Notes: generated by a model not told the origin, from the sequence alone. A stretch of DNA of 64,000 nt from Drosophila pseudoobscura (GCF_009870125.1 NC_046679.1:15190001-15254000), one strand, 5' to 3'. Numbered from the stretch's first letter, positions 1 through 13,984 are shown. Made by a program: numbers and translations.

Positions 1-3000
1 ATCTTGTGTTGTGGCTGTGCCTGCCACTGTATTGCATTCATTCATTGCTTGTTACTGAGGGACATTAAGTAGCGTATTATGCTCAGTGAATGGACGCGGT
101 CACGGTCTTGGCCACATAAATCACTGGCAGGCAAACAGAAACAAAAACACTACTTTGTTGCAACAAATTTGCATAACTTTCCACTGTTGCTGCGGCACAA
201 TGCAGGGCACTCGCACACAGTTTGCATTTAAAACTTGGGCAACTTTTTATAGCATTTGCTAGTTTTACCCAACTTTATGGAAAGCAAGACAACGCCCGCA
301 CACACCGCCAGCAGAGTGTTCTGCATTTTCCCTGGTAGAAGCACGATCCCTTCGCCGCTGACAAGCAACAAATGTTTGCGGAAATCTGTGGAAATCTGGG
401 GAAATGCACTTGCCATTAAGAAAGTCAAGGGGAAGACGAGTTTAATTTGAATTGTGCCACCCCGTTTTTATTGGCAAACTTCAATAAATTACACCACCAT
501 TAATCCTGCAAGGAAGGCAGGCAGTCAGGCAGTCAGACAGGCGAGACGTGACGCCATCTACTCCGTAGCCGGAAGCCAGCGATTCCCCACACAAACGACT
601 TCAATTTCCATGTGTGTTTGTTTGTTTGTTTGTTTGCATTTTCAATTTTCCCACCGCATAGGGCGTGGAAAATGGTCCGTGGCTGTGAACGGTAGCTGGT
701 GGTTCAGTGGTTGGGGCTCCCTCATTCTCATTTTGCTTGCCAAACGGGTAAACAATTTTCTACGCCAAAACGAATCTCGCAAATTGATAATCATCAGCAT
801 GTGGATTGGTTTGGTTCGGTTTGTATTGGTTTGAGTGTACGTCGGTGTCAATGGAGTGCTGCGAAAAAACGGATCAAATTCGTGGAACCAATATGCGAGG
901 GGGGGCTCACAAATCTCTTCCTTTGAGCAGGGCTCCTCCTCACTGACAAATTGAGTGTGCGGACGGGGACAATCCGTGATGGCATTGCCACAGGAAAGCC
1001 CCGCCTTTGATAGAGCTGAATAATTAAAGCTATTCCGTGATGAAAATGATAACTCTGGAAAACAAAGCAGCGGAAAAGCGCATTAAAATTAATTATGCTT
1101 TTCCCCATTCATTGCAACAGCGAGCGAGAGCACAGAAGACGGCGCGAATATTAACATTTTTTGTTCCCAGTCTCATCTTTTTTTTAAAAGACTACTTTTT
1201 ACTCGCTTTATTATCTATTGTTGTGACAGCTTCCAAATTAAATTCATAAATATCAAAGCTTTGTGCTGCGCACACACAGGAAAGCACTGTATATATCGAT
1301 ACAAAAAATATGACATAAATTCAATTAGAGCAAGAGACCATTCAGCAGAGCAGGTTCATGAAGTTAAGCCATCAGCAGAACAGCGGCAGAAATCGTCGGC
1401 AATTAATAGGGAGACGTGTCCCGGCATAAGCCTTAACTACCGCAAATGTCGCACCATGCACGACTTGATCAAGAAATAGAAGCGGAAATAACTACTCATT
1501 AGGCGCGATGGCCACGTAAACTGCCACCAGTCCATTGGGGATATGGGCGTTGGGAGTTGGAAGCTGGAAGCTGGTCAACTGCAATGTTGCACCAAACTAC
1601 GGGGGGACTGAGAGTGAAAACGAGGGAGTGTGGTAATAGAAATCATTACAATAAAACTAAATGGGCCCCAAGCAACAGCCAAACGAGGCAATGGCCAAGA
1701 AAAGAAAGTCATTTGGCTGCCACCGGAGCTGGCTCGAAGATGCCAAAAACGGGCGCAGACAAATGGCAGACACGTAGCGAGGCCAAGGCAGACAATCAAA
1801 ATCCATTTGAGTCGGAAATGAGGAAAATACACAATGGAGTTGGCTTCCAGTCTCCTCATCCTTAACGCCCACCCCACCCCACCTAAACAACAGACAGCTG
1901 CAGCCATAACTCCACATAAGGCGACGCATTTTTGTGGTCCAGGTCCAAGCCCTCCAGGGGCTTTAAAATAATTACGATACACAAGGAGATGAAGAAAGGG
2001 CGAGTAAGGACGTAAGGACAAGATGAACGCTTCATCGCCTCCTTATTCGACTTGCTTCGCTAGCTTCTACTCCCTTAAGCTTTTGAGCGCATTCCTCAGC
2101 TTCTTCGGCATGCAAGTAAAATATGTTTTGATATTAAATTATTGTCGGTACGCCCCAGCTGCCACCACACAAACACACTGACACTTACACCCTCACTCAC
2201 ACAAACGCAGAGCAGTATACACACACACACACACACATTGTATGGGGCACGTGCAGTTCGGGACGCATAATAATTGCCGGTTGATAGCCCCGGATAGCCT
2301 AGTTGGATGCTGCGTATCCTTTTGCTGACGCTCTTCGTTGCCTTGCCTATCCGCAAGGCCACAAGACGAAGCTTTTCTGGAGATGAAGCAGGAGCCGGAG
2401 CCGTGGCCGGGGACGGGGCCGGGGCCGGAGCGGGGGTCTGGGGCTGGGGCGTGCGCACAAACTGAATTCCAAAAAATGGAATTTTTATTGCAAATTGCGA
2501 AATTTTAACTAAAAAACACAACGCTCGGCCCTGGTTCCTGCAATGGTCGCTCGGTCTATCATTGTGGGGCAAATGGCGAAACATTTTCAGTGTCACTGTT
2601 GCTGCTGTGGCAATGTTGTGTAAGAAATTGCTTCTCGTGCCATTGTAATCAATAATATCTGCTTGGCCTTTTTCCCTCAGAAGGATGAAACCCAGTTATG
2701 TTTATGAAGAGAGTCCTGTGCTCAAAGGACAGATCAAAGCTGTAATTTGAATAATTTATCGAGGTCTTGCGGCGAAAGCGCCTTAAAGGTAATAAACAAA
2801 ACTCTTTCTCTCTGGTCTGTTTATGAATCGCTCCGATGGACAGTAAGGCCGGAAGCAAATCATTGAAATGTTTCATTTCCTCAATTTGAGGAAACTGAGG
2901 GAAAATCTCAAAGCGTATGAAAAGGGATTGAAAGAATAATTCCCAAGCAGTGAAAAAGAAATCAAATGCAAAATGGAAGTGTGGGAGTGGGAATGGGCAT

Positions 3001-4890
3001 GGAAGGTGCATCAACAAAAGGTGAAATATATGCAAGGAATATCCTCAAAATGCGAGAGACCGACCTCAATGCTTTTCACTCAATTTCCAACTACTAAATC
3101 GCTCACTCTCCAGTCCCTCCCCATCTCTCTCTCCATTACTCACTCGCTATCTCGTTCTCTGTAATCTCTCCATTTCTTTCAGCTGGTTCGTCCTTCGGCA
3201 CGTTCAAGTGCAGCCATTAAATAACTTTTGCCTGAGTGCGTCCAAAAATTTTGTGGGAATTAAAGGCGACAAATCACCAAATCGCCAAATTGGTCAAAAC
3301 AAGTGGAAAATCACAAATTGTGGCCTCAACAGAAACGTGGCCGAGAGGATGAACTTGATGGGCGTCCACTTTTTATACGAGTATGAGTTTTTATGCGATC
3401 CCGATTGATTAGACGCCATATTTGGATATTGATTTAGTAGCGCTGATACATCACGTACACGCCTCGTTGCCCCATCTCCACATCTCCACATCTCGACATA
3501 TCTTCTCATTCAGTGCCACTGGCTGCTCTTCCACTGTTGGCTGGCTCTCCATCAGCTCTTCCACTTGAGTGGGTTTTGTATACCTGGAACCGACTTTAGT
3601 TAAGACTTCCGTTCTGTGTTCGAAGAACATCCTCTTTGGATTTTTAGTCTTCCGTTTTGTGTAATTTCGATGATTTTCCTATCAGTGGAGGAGTTCCTTT
3701 TGAACAAATTGATGCGTTTCCTTATGCATTACTCATACGACACGTGGACTGTAACGTGTGAGTCTTGTGGCCTTTCAAGTATACATTTATCAGAATTCTT
3801 TCCATGCTTTTTTAAATTTTAGCAAACGGTCAGGACGGTACGATGGTGAAATTCATTAGTTCTCGCCCACGACTTGACTTTTGGCATTTTCCAATCGGGA
3901 CTTCTCCTGCATTCCCCTTTCTTTCTGTGAGATGGAGGCAATGGAGGCTGCCTAATGCCTTTGTGCGGCATTCGCGACACGCGACACCACCGAGCAAATT
4001 CTCTTTGATGCGTCAGCGAGTCCAAAATATATACAATTCTTTTTTTTTTTGTTTTAATTTTCTCCCGACGAACACAATACTCTTGATGACCGATGGCAAA
4101 GGCCCAGGACAAGGGGCCAAGACGCTGTGGAACTTCCTTTATGCACGCAGCGCATTAAATTGAATTTTAAATGAAGATTGATTTTTTCTTTTTTCTCGCC
4201 GAAATAGGAGCAACAACAGTGCGGAAAATATAAAATGGGAGAACTGGGAGAGAAGAACGCGCGAACCGATGCCAGAGCCACTTGCCAAGAAACCAAAAAA
4301 GAAATAAAGCAGAGGCACAGACCAAAAAAAAAATGCCCAAAACAAATGCCGCCCATTGTAATTAGAGACAATGGCAGAGAGATCCCCAGTGACTGCAGTG
4401 CGCGACCCTTTTGGCCCTTTTCCGACCCCAGCACGCCGCACCGCCTCTTATCTAAATTAATTCAAACGCCCGAAAGAAACACAAATAATTAAAATTAATT
4501 ATGTGGAAAATATTCAATAAGTTGGAAATTATGCAAACGAGCGCAAAGTAAACGCCCCAAGATAAAACTAAGTGCAATTTGGCCCCTGCGACGCGGCGCA
4601 ACGGTGGGACCAACGAGACTTTTGTTGACCGAAAATATCTTCTCCTACTTAGCGCTGATGGACACGGGCGGGCCACGGGTCGGATGAATGGATGGACAGA
4701 TGCATGGACTGATGGATTGTTGGATTGTTATATGGTTGGAGATGCGTATTGAGCATACCAGAAAGCTGTCAAGCTCTCAATGCTCGAAATATATTTCGAA
4801 TTTCCGAAGCAGCAGCCGAAGCAGAACCTGCCCAAGTATCTGGCGAATGGGATTAGGTATGGGTCGTACGAAAACTGTACGAACAATTTC
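1..4890. other. Noncoding stretch, no gene recognised
   Basis: I see no reading frame here with Drosophila-like codon use, family motifs and sensible splice sites. The open frames are short, low-complexity and occur on both strands. The stretch holds a CA microsatellite near 2217-2237, a GC-rich (GGGGCC/GGAGCC)-like patch around 2388-2450, and many A/T runs. It is probably intergenic or intronic sequence of a gene lying off the left edge. Confidence 0.6.
2217..2237. repeat. (CA)n microsatellite
   Basis: An uninterrupted run of about ten CA dinucleotides, visible directly. Similar shorter CA runs recur at about 9068-9098, 23860-23882 and 63103-63125. Confidence 0.9.
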
Positions 4891-4900
4891 CGGCATTTCG

Positions 4901-4946
4901 TATATAAACTGAAAATGCCCACAGACTGTGAGTTCTTTATTCAGTC
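4901..4946 (+). promoter_or_regulatory. Candidate core promoter of the Kunitz gene (TATA + Inr-like)
   Basis: TATATAAA lies at 4901-4908 and an initiator-like TCAGTC at 4941-4946, about 250 bases before the Kunitz start codon. The spacing from TATA to the A of the initiator is about 42 bases, longer than the usual 30, so the true start may lie closer to 4931. This is the only TATA-like box in a sensible position for that gene. Confidence 0.4.
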
Positions 4947-5192
4947 TACTTCGGATTGGATCGTATCGACTCGCACGTTTTCTGCTCGAAAGTAGCGCAA
5001 ATTACTTAAAAATACCAGAAACGAAAATATTGGAACAGCCTCTGGCCCGGCCTGGTCTGCTGTGGTCTGCCATTCCGTTGTGCTCTTCTGCCAGTTTCTG
5101 TCCAACCACACACGAGAACACCTCTATAGCCAAGAGCCGCAGACGCAGCTGGTGCCGCTTCATTCCCCTTCGTTGTTCGCCGCGTGAAAAAC

Positions 5193-6080
5193 ATGAAATT
5201 GAAAATCAATTTGACGTTTCTCTGGGCGACACTCGTCGGCCTCCTGTCCGTCATTCTATTGACACAGACCGCGCAAATTGAGGCGTCGAGCGCTGGCACT
5301 GATGCGGTATGCAAGGAGCTGAGTAAGTACTGGGGCAAGCAACAAAATCTGGCTCGTAAAACTGCTAAATTACCGCTCTGGACAATAATTAGAAATAGTT
5401 CGAATGACTCAGACGCCACATGGTCTCGCAGAGGACTGACAAAATGAGAGCATTGTCATCGTAGAGGAGGAATTCAGAAACAGGGCATCTTAGAGGAATT
5501 ATCAGACGACGGCATCGTATATCCCCTTGAATAATGATCGATGCGTACTAGCTCTACAAAGTAAAGACCGATGTCGTAATATTACTTGATTATCGACAGA
5601 ACTTAATGCTATATATCATTTCTACTCGTACTGAGTACATTTTAATAGCTGCAGTGTTCTGGGTCTTGCCAAGTTCTGCCCGTCAGTCAATTCTGGCTAC
5701 GAAATTGTTCTATTTTTTGCGCTTATGACTGCAACGTGGCCAGGGAATTATGAAATATTCTGCCGTTTGCCTTGTGTCCCATATAAACAAAAGCATTTAA
5801 TTGCACCAAATGAGGCCAAACGAGCGGCACTGGAGCGCATCGCGAGAGACCATTTCCCGAAAACAATTAACAAGTGAATTTTTGCCTTTCAGACAATGTC
5901 AACTGCTATGTGGGCCGTAACGAGGGAAACTTCTGCAACAGCAAGGACCAGACCAAGGCGGTCACCCGGTGGTATTACGACAAGGGCATCTGCCGATCCT
6001 TCACCTACAAGGGCTGCAACGGCAACCGGAACCGCTTCTGCACCCAGGAGAGCTGCGACGTGCGCTGCGGCGACGCTTGA
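5193..6080 (+). CDS. Secreted single-Kunitz-domain protein
   Basis: Two exons, 5193-5322 and 5893-6080 (GTAAGT donor at 5323, TTTCAG acceptor ending 5892, phase 1), give a 105-residue protein. The ATG at 5193 starts a hydrophobic signal peptide (residues 1 to about 32). The second exon is one Kunitz/BPTI domain with the family hallmark RWYYD, the FxYxGCxGNxN core and a final C-x12-C-x3-C. Spacing of the six classical cysteines is 9-18-7-12-3 against 8-15-7-12-3 in BPTI, so the first two loops are longer. There are two extra cysteines, one before the domain (AVC) and one in RFC, which could form a fourth disulfide. The residue after the second cysteine, which sets protease specificity (P1), is Asn rather than Lys/Arg, so trypsin inhibition is doubtful. 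The family includes inhibitors, male accessory-gland proteins and venom-like peptides; the role here is unknown. Confidence 0.88.
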
Positions 6081-6294
6081 CTAGGAATATAGTCCCTATG
6101 TCCCCATGTCCCCCTATATCACTTTAGACGATAAGTTTGTATGTTTAGGCTAAGCATTCAGAGCAAATAGAGATCGGATCGCAGGCGTCCGAGTCCGAGC
6201 AGCCGCTATGTGCTTAAGTGTTTTACCTTTGATCAAACGGACCCGCTAAAATGACTAAATGCCGCCCCAAAAATAGCCAGTCAAATGTTGTAAG

Positions 6295-6866
6295 CTGTCA
6301 GCGGTGGATCGGCACTCTGGTCCGGTCTGTCAGGGCGCTGTATAAAAAGGGGGGGGGAAAAAAAGAAAGTGAGCCAGAAAAAAATGCGCCAAATGTGCTA
6401 ACTGTCAGGGGCATATCAAATGGCCCTCTGACACGGGTGTCTGACAGTGTCGCCAAGACTGTGAATTCTACCCATTAATGTCCGCGGACGTCCGTAGTGC
6501 TGACGTACTCTGGTCCCTGATGATGCTGGACAGTGTCAGGGGGCAACATCCACCAGCCGGATAGTGTCAGGGGCACATCAAAGAGCTGTCAGCGTTTGCC
6601 CTTTTTTGCGACTATCGACTTACGGCTAATTAAAATGCTCCACACGAAAATTACATTTACCATTTACCTGTTGACAGATTCAGTGGTCTGACTGTGCTCT
6701 CCCACATCTGTCGGTTTTGACAGGCTTGTGCTGGTGGAAGAGTATAGTATAGTGCCTGATTGCTGTGCACAAACAAATGCCAATCAAATGCATAATAGCA
6801 TCGAAGCGACGCGTCATGGAACATGACATGCCATTGATGGCAGCACATTAATCTGTTTAAATGACA
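6295..6866. promoter_or_regulatory. Cluster of TGACAG/CTGTCA sites
   Basis: Exact TGACAG or its complement occurs at about 6295, 6326, 6402, 6442, 6586, 6671, 6717 and 6861, eight times in 570 bases. About 0.3 are expected by chance in random sequence. Two copies of TGTCAGGGGCAYATCAAA (6404 and 6565) sit inside. TGACAG is the core bound by TALE homeodomain proteins such as Homothorax, and TGACA by Achintya/Vismay. Enhancer function is an inference. Confidence 0.4.
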
Positions 6867-9362
6867 GCACTCAGAGCTCAGAGGAATGCGATGCCGATGC
6901 CGATGCCGTTCCGAAACCCATCCGAGTCATGTGCTAAAACTTCGGTTTCAATGCGGGCAATTTTGGCCGTCAAATAAAACAAACGAAAAGTGAAAAATGT
7001 AAAACGAAAAACTCAACTGATCAACGCACAATTTTGACAGAATTTCGCAACGAAGATTCGCAGTGAAAGATATTTTTGTAGTGCCAGCAATTTGCATGAA
7101 ATTAGTTTGCTTTCCGATCTAATTGGAAATTTAAACCGTACGGATGGCATGGAATACGTACGGCAAAGGCCTTCCCGGGCCCATGCCCGGGAATATCATG
7201 CTATAATTGAAAACTGGCAAATCCACGCGGTATTAGCTGAAAGCCAAATCATCAACGATTTTGCCATAAATAATGTAGAATCAGGAATATATAAAAATTG
7301 ACACAAAAAAAATGTCGACGTCATAAAAATATTTAAGCCCTGAATCTGGGCTGGGCAAGCATCAAGTACATGTAATTTGATTATTTATCACATTTTTGTA
7401 TTTTTAACGACTCAATTGAGTTTTATGTGACCAAAAGTCAGAAACGAGGAAGGGCCTGGAGCTCTGATGTCTGTGCTGGGGCTCCATTACGGCCACAGAG
7501 CGGAAAGCATTTGTCGACGGGCACGGGGCACCTGCTGCAAAGCTGCTGCAACTCCACAAAAGTGATGCCGTACTTTGGGTCGATCAAAAAAGTTTTGCCC
7601 AGGACGACCAGAACTTTGACAATGCTCTCAAAAGTATGCTATGCTAAATGGTTTGCTTAGATGGGAAACAGCAATGTCTCTTTCGTTTGTTCGTTTGTGG
7701 CTTCTTCTGTGGCACAAATGGAAATGTGCCATAAAGCAGGCTAAAGGCAGGAACCAAAGGAATTTATAAAACGCAAAAATTGCTATTGTTTGCTCCCACA
7801 AAAAGTACACAAAGCAGGCACACCCGAGCACCCCCAATCTTCCCGCCCTAATCTGTCTTTCCAGTGTTCATATAAATTTTGTGTTTATTCGAGTGCATTT
7901 CCACTGCGTCGCACACTGGGCCCACGTTTAGTGGCCATCCAGTTTTCCCCCAACGCACACACACTCCGCCAGTGGCTTTGGGGCTTCATTTGTGTAGGAG
8001 GAGGGCGGAAAATGATCCCGTAATGCTGGGCCCCGACCCGGTTAACCAGGCACACACACGCACAGTGTACTGTACGGACTTTCTGCTGTTGAACTTTAAC
8101 TATTTTTCTGTTTAAATAATTCAGAGTTGGCTTCTTTGTGGCTAAGTCTTGGTTATGTTTCCGGCTCTAACCTTTTCTGAGGTTTTCGCTGGCTCGCATT
8201 GAATTAAAATTCCTTCCCTGGCCGAATGAAAACGAAAAAGTTACCAATAATATTTATTGCCATCGACTTTAGCAGCGACTTGGGAAAAGTTTTGCTTTCA
8301 GCGATGTTTTCGACCGACTTCACCTTCAAAATTCGCGAAGCGGTTGGGAGAATTCGAAAGAGATTTGGAAGAGGGAAGTGGAGTCGCGTGGAGCAAAGGA
8401 AAAACTTAAACCCTTCGGCCAATTTAATTTCGTTGCTGTTGTTGTTGTTGTTGCTGTTGCTGTTGCCTTTGTATTTTCCACACAAATTGGTTTCTCATTC
8501 TGCCTGATTTCATACACAATCTAGAGACGAGTTCCTTCAGTTGCCCTGCCTGGCACCTGCTTATGTAGGTCTCTCAGACCACTTGACTGGTTATCTGCAC
8601 TTGGTCGATCAGCCCACTTACACTTGTTGCCACTTGAGTTTCTGATTCTGGGTAAGGGCGTGGTCCCATCATCCCTAAGCCCTGTGCCCTGTGCGCTGTG
8701 CTCTGTACCATGCACCCTGCAACCCGCACCTCGTCCTGCTTTGTACAGTCCCCCAGGCGGCGCACTTTTATTTATCTAGACGGAATCGTGAAGTTTTTGT
8801 TCTCCGACAGCGTACACACGCAATCGAAGTGTGTGTGACAAGGGCAAACAAGAAGGCGGAACTGCAGCATTCTTAGGGGTGGCACTGGGACTGGCATTCC
8901 CCAAAATGCATTGGGATTGTCGCTCGTCTTGGCAGAGCTTACATACATCCAGCATCGGGGGATTCGCTCGAACAGCTCTCGACTGCAGCCTTCGTCTACG
9001 GCGGATTAAAGAGAGCAGTGCACATCCATCCTTGCGAGTTCTCGACAAAATAAATTAAAATATTTATAACACACAGACACACGCACACACGCACACACAT
9101 GCAGAAACTAAAGAGAGCGAGGGAGAAAGAGAGATGAAAGTAGAAGGCGTCTCGCATATTAAATTAAATATGAACCTACTCCAAATAACATCAACATGCT
9201 ATTTCTATTTAAATTTCGCCTTGAGCTCATAGCTGCACGTAAAAGATAAAAATATATATATATGTACCCGTAATAGTATAAGTAGTAGGGGGGGAAAGAA
9301 GGTGTACGTGTGCAACTTTGGGGCGTGGCAATAAACATATTGCGGACAGTGTTAAGCAAAAA

Positions 9363-9389
9363 CAGTCAGAGTCAGAGTCAGAGTCAGAG
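9363..9389. repeat. (GTCAGA)n microsatellite
   Basis: Hexamer GTCAGA repeated four times in tandem, with no coding context. Confidence 0.85.
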
Positions 9390-12300
9390 AGTGAATGAAT
9401 GAGTGAATGGCTGATGAGGCGTATGTGTCTGTGCGTATCTTTGCATGTCTGTGTGCGTGTGAGTTAGTGTCAAGTGAGAGACATTTAGTAATTCCGCAGG
9501 CATATCAAGGACAACGTACTCATAAATACCAAAGGCAAATGCCGCACAGCAGCAACAGCAGCAACAACAACTGCATCCTTGTCTCTGACACTATCTTCCT
9601 CTTTTTCAGACACTCGTGCGGCCTGGCCTCCCTTTCGCCCTGCCCTGCCTGTCTGTTTGTATTTGTATGTATGGAATTTTTAACTTCATTATCGAACCCG
9701 GCTACCATTTTCCTTATGCTTCTGCTTCTGCTCCTGCTCGGGCTCCTGCTGCTGCTGGTCCTGGAGCTCCCGTTGTCGTTCGTTGTCATTGTCTCTGGTC
9801 GCATTGCTCAACATCTTTCCGAGTGCGAGGCCCAGGCACTACGGCATGCATACCTAATGCCCAATGATGTGCACAGGGCACTCGACACCGAAGCGACTCG
9901 GTTCAACAGGACTCTGCGGATCTCTGCTCCATCATTGTCGCCGTCAGTTGTCAGTCACTTGGAGTGGATTCCCCAGCTCATCCACTGGGTTGTCTGAAGG
10001 GGCAGTTTTGGGCACTGTGCTGCTGCTTTGCAAGACATTTAAAAAATCATTAATCTCATTTCTGGCCAGTCTGGGAATGAGATATCCAGCGAGGACCGAG
10101 CCGACTTCTGTTTCCACTCTATCAAGCATTCGCCTTTTCCTAATCCAATTGCTTGAAAATTTTTCACTTTTTCTGCCTGTGCCTTGGCCATAAATTCATT
10201 CGCTGTCCGCCAATGTTTTGTTATTTATTTGACTTTAGCACGTTTTCCTGCGTGAACTGGCATTTTCTGTCCTTTCCTCCTCCGCGATGTCCTTCTTCTT
10301 TTCCCGCTGAACCTTAAAATGATGTGCCACGCCCACAACTCGGAAGAGTCTCAGCTTTACAGCTGTAGAGCTGTCAGCATTCGAGCGGCACCAAAACTGA
10401 AAGAGCACGCGATTTATAGCACACCTAAACGAAAGTTTTTGCATTGTAAGGGGAAAATATTTCGGGCACGTTTGCTCAATGAGAAAGCAAATAGGGAAAT
10501 GGCAAATGAGAATGGGATTGGGACTAAGACTGGGACTGGGACTGGGAGCGTGAATCCGTACGAGTTCGACCACGAGAATGGGAATTGAATTTATAGCGTC
10601 TATTTATTTGTGCGTATGTCAATGCCAAGTGTCGGCGGCGCCAGGCCAGAGCGGCAGCAACTGTGCGTATGAGTGATATTGCTGGGGTATGGCTGAGTGC
10701 TTAAAAGTTAAATTTAATTAATTATGTGCCGCTGGCTGGAAAATTGCGTATTTTCCTCAGCTTCGAATGTATGCAATGATTTATTGAGGCTCACACGAGC
10801 CTAGAGTGTGCGAAGGGGGGGGTGGTTGGAAGTCTGTAGGTTTCGCTATTTTGTCTGTTCTCTGTGCCGCTATGTTCCGCTGTTTTCCGCTTTTCTTTGT
10901 GCAATTTTGACGGGAAAAGCGAGCGAGTCAAAAGCGCAACATGAGAATTTATTTGGCTCACATTTGTCTTGTCCCGAAACGCTCACTCACATGCACCGAG
11001 GCTCAAACACCCACTCCGACGGCCACTGCCACTGCCACTGCCATTACCCTTACCACATGGGGCATTATTAATAGTTCTGGTGGCGCCTGCAATATCCTGT
11101 CAAATTAATTTCAATTTAATTAAATTTTTCTACTCCAGTAGTCATTCAGTCAGCCAGTCGGCAAAAGCCGAAAATAAATGAAAATTTCTGTCAAATAAAT
11201 GTTAAAAAATTGACTCATTGCAAAGCATTCGAAGTCGAATGGTTGTGCTTTTGCTTCGCTCTGCTTGCTGGAAAAGGAATCACAGCTGCAGAAATATGTA
11301 CACGCATTTGTTTTGCACCCCTGTATGTGTTTGTGTGGGGAATGCGTGTATGTTGGAGCTCGGAAAATTCTCACGCTGGAGCCATTTCTCTCCTGTTTTC
11401 ACGCCCCACCCACCGAAAACTTAGCCTTGCGCCATTTTTCGAGCGAAATAGTTCCAGCTCTCCTGCCGCTGTTTCCACGGCTGCTGCTTCAGCGCTCATT
11501 TATCAATATGTCAGCTGTTGTATAACTATTAATGTTGCCAGTACCCGTTTACCCTGCCCCTTACGTCTTCTGGGCACGTGGATGTCAGCAGGGGAAAGCT
11601 GAACTTAGAAAGCATCAAATGCGTTTTAACTAATTTTCGGCAATTTATTTTCATTCCTTGGATTGCATTTACCCATTAGCTTGCTTTTTGGGAGTCGGAG
11701 TCGGAGTAGGAGTCGGAGCCATAGCCATAGCCATAGCTTGGGATTAATGCGAAATGCATTAGCATTAATAAATGATGGCAGTCTCGCTCTTGAATGATTG
11801 CCTTTTCCCGTTGTGTCGCTTCTTATTTATCATGCAAAGCAAATCAAATGTCAGCGTACGGTATGGGTATGAGCGATGTGGCATAAAGAGCTGCTCGTCC
11901 TGATTGAATCGAGTGCTTGTTGTTATTTCATTTGGCAAACACTCGATACAAAATAAATGTAACCAAAGTGAAAATAAATGCATTTACCTGTAAATGGATT
12001 ACCCGCTTAACAGACCAAGCTCAGCGACGACCGATGGAAATTAAAAATGCTTTTTCATAAAGCGCTGCACTCGTCGCCTGCCGAAAAATGGGAAATGAAA
12101 ATACGGATATGACTGGGGTGGGGTGGGGGGGTGCCTGGGTGCCTGTCAATTCGCCTGCTGCCTGGCATTTCATTTGATTGCAACAAATGGTGCTTTAGGG
12201 AGGTATGGCGTTCCTCCACATATGTGTATGCCACGCCATTCAGCCAGACCTCTCTCTCCTTTGTGTTCATTTATTTTTGCTTCCACTGCCAATGCCACAG

Positions 12301-13923
12301 CTACTGCCTTTCCATCTGCCTGTGCCTCTGCCTTTGCCTCTATATCTTATTTGCTTGTCAAACTCATCTGCGGCCCCAAGCCCACGAGCAGCACTCGAGG
12401 GTCTTTGCTGTCATTCGGCATGTGGGTGGAATGAAATAATACAAATTATGGCAAATGGGCGCAAATTTTAATAAAATTTAACAACCAACAGCGAGTGAAA
12501 TATGAAGGGAGCCTGTGGAGAGACAGTCTGAGTGATGTCAACAGCGAAATATTAAAAAACCAGCCACATAAAAACGCGAAGAATACCTCGTTAGTCAATG
12601 TGCAAAGAGCATCATTCCACTGCTTGATAATCGTCTTTAAACCAGCATTAAAAATGCTTTTTACTGTTTCCAATCAGTTAATCGGGAAAACAAAAATTAA
12701 ACTGACGATTGGATCGTATTTTTTTGTATTGTTTATTAATTGGTAATGATTGCTACTTTGGCTGCAGGTATGAGTATCCATTGCATGAGAGGATTACAAA
12801 AGGCGGAAACCAATACAGCGGAATGCAGGGGAAGCTTTTCAACAATACGTAAATTGAATAATAACATATCACCAGCGCACACAACATTCCACACTACACG
12901 GCAGAACAGATCAGAGCACAACCGAACAGAACAGACAGGACAGAGAACGACAGGACAAGCCGCATTAATTCATGAGGTTGCCTGTCATTGCGGCTTCCGG
13001 TTTGCTACTTCCGCTTTTCACGCACTCTGCCTGACGGACATCACACACAGGCTTCCATACACATTCTCTCGTATGTGGGAAGCACTATGTAATTTTATCG
13101 CATTAATTATTAAAGCAAAATTTATATTGGTAAAACCCGCTTTAACATTTAAATGAGAATTCCATTGTCAAGTTGTCACAACACATTAATGCGGCCATGC
13201 CAAATCCGCAGATTTCTGGTCACAATCTTTTGAATTATTTAAAATTAAATATTGGGCTTAAGCGGCACAATGTTGGTTCAATGTTGGTTAATAAAGTATT
13301 TACTTGATTTTAAATGACAGAATTCCTTAATTAATTAAATTCCTCATAAGATATTGATACTTTCTACAGTATTCCCATATTTTATTCTGACCATGGAATC
13401 CAAAGCAGAAAACCTTTTCCGGTAGGTTTCTCATGTTGAAAAAAAATTTGATCACTTGGCCAGCAGCATTATTGTCGCTATGACAACATCCGCTACCGGA
13501 TGTGACCCGTGCTCCCCCCGCCATTTTGGTAGCGTTCTTATAATGGCAGATTGAAAGTAACCGGAATTAAAAGCAAATATTTTGCCACCAACGAAATTAC
13601 AAAAAACAGAGGGCGAGCTGAAAACGAAACATAACAGGAAAAAAAGAGAGTGAAACAACAAAAAGCCAAACTCTCAACAAGCTAAAATATTTGCTTAAAC
13701 GCATATTTACTTGGCAAAAAAGCGAGACCGAGCGAAATTGGTTAGCAAACAGCGAGGGGCGGAGCGTCATTTGCGAATTCAAATTCGATCCAAAGGGGGG
13801 GAGGGCAGGGTTCCATTGCGATTTAGCTTTTGGAAAAGATATAGAAAGCAGGGTATTAAAATAACCAAAAACCTAAACCAGCAGCAGGAACAACTGAAGG
13901 ATGAACTTTAGGAACAACTATGA

Positions 13924-13984
13924 CCTCTATAGAAACCTCTATAGAAACCTCTATAGAAACCACTGTAGAAACAACTACAGAAAA
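13924..13984. repeat. 12-bp tandem repeat (CCTCTATAGAAA)
   Basis: Three near-perfect copies of a 12-base unit CCTCTATAGAAA are followed by progressively degenerate copies (CCACTGTAGAAA, CAACTACAGAAA) that fade out by about 14090. The gradient suggests an old minisatellite decaying outward from a young core. It is translatable on the minus strand as GFYR repeats, but there is no gene context. Confidence 0.85.

Noticed and set aside
9407-9997. 196-codon open frame
   Set aside because: Leu runs come from CTG/CTC microsatellite DNA, the minus strand is open as well, and there are no domain or splice features.
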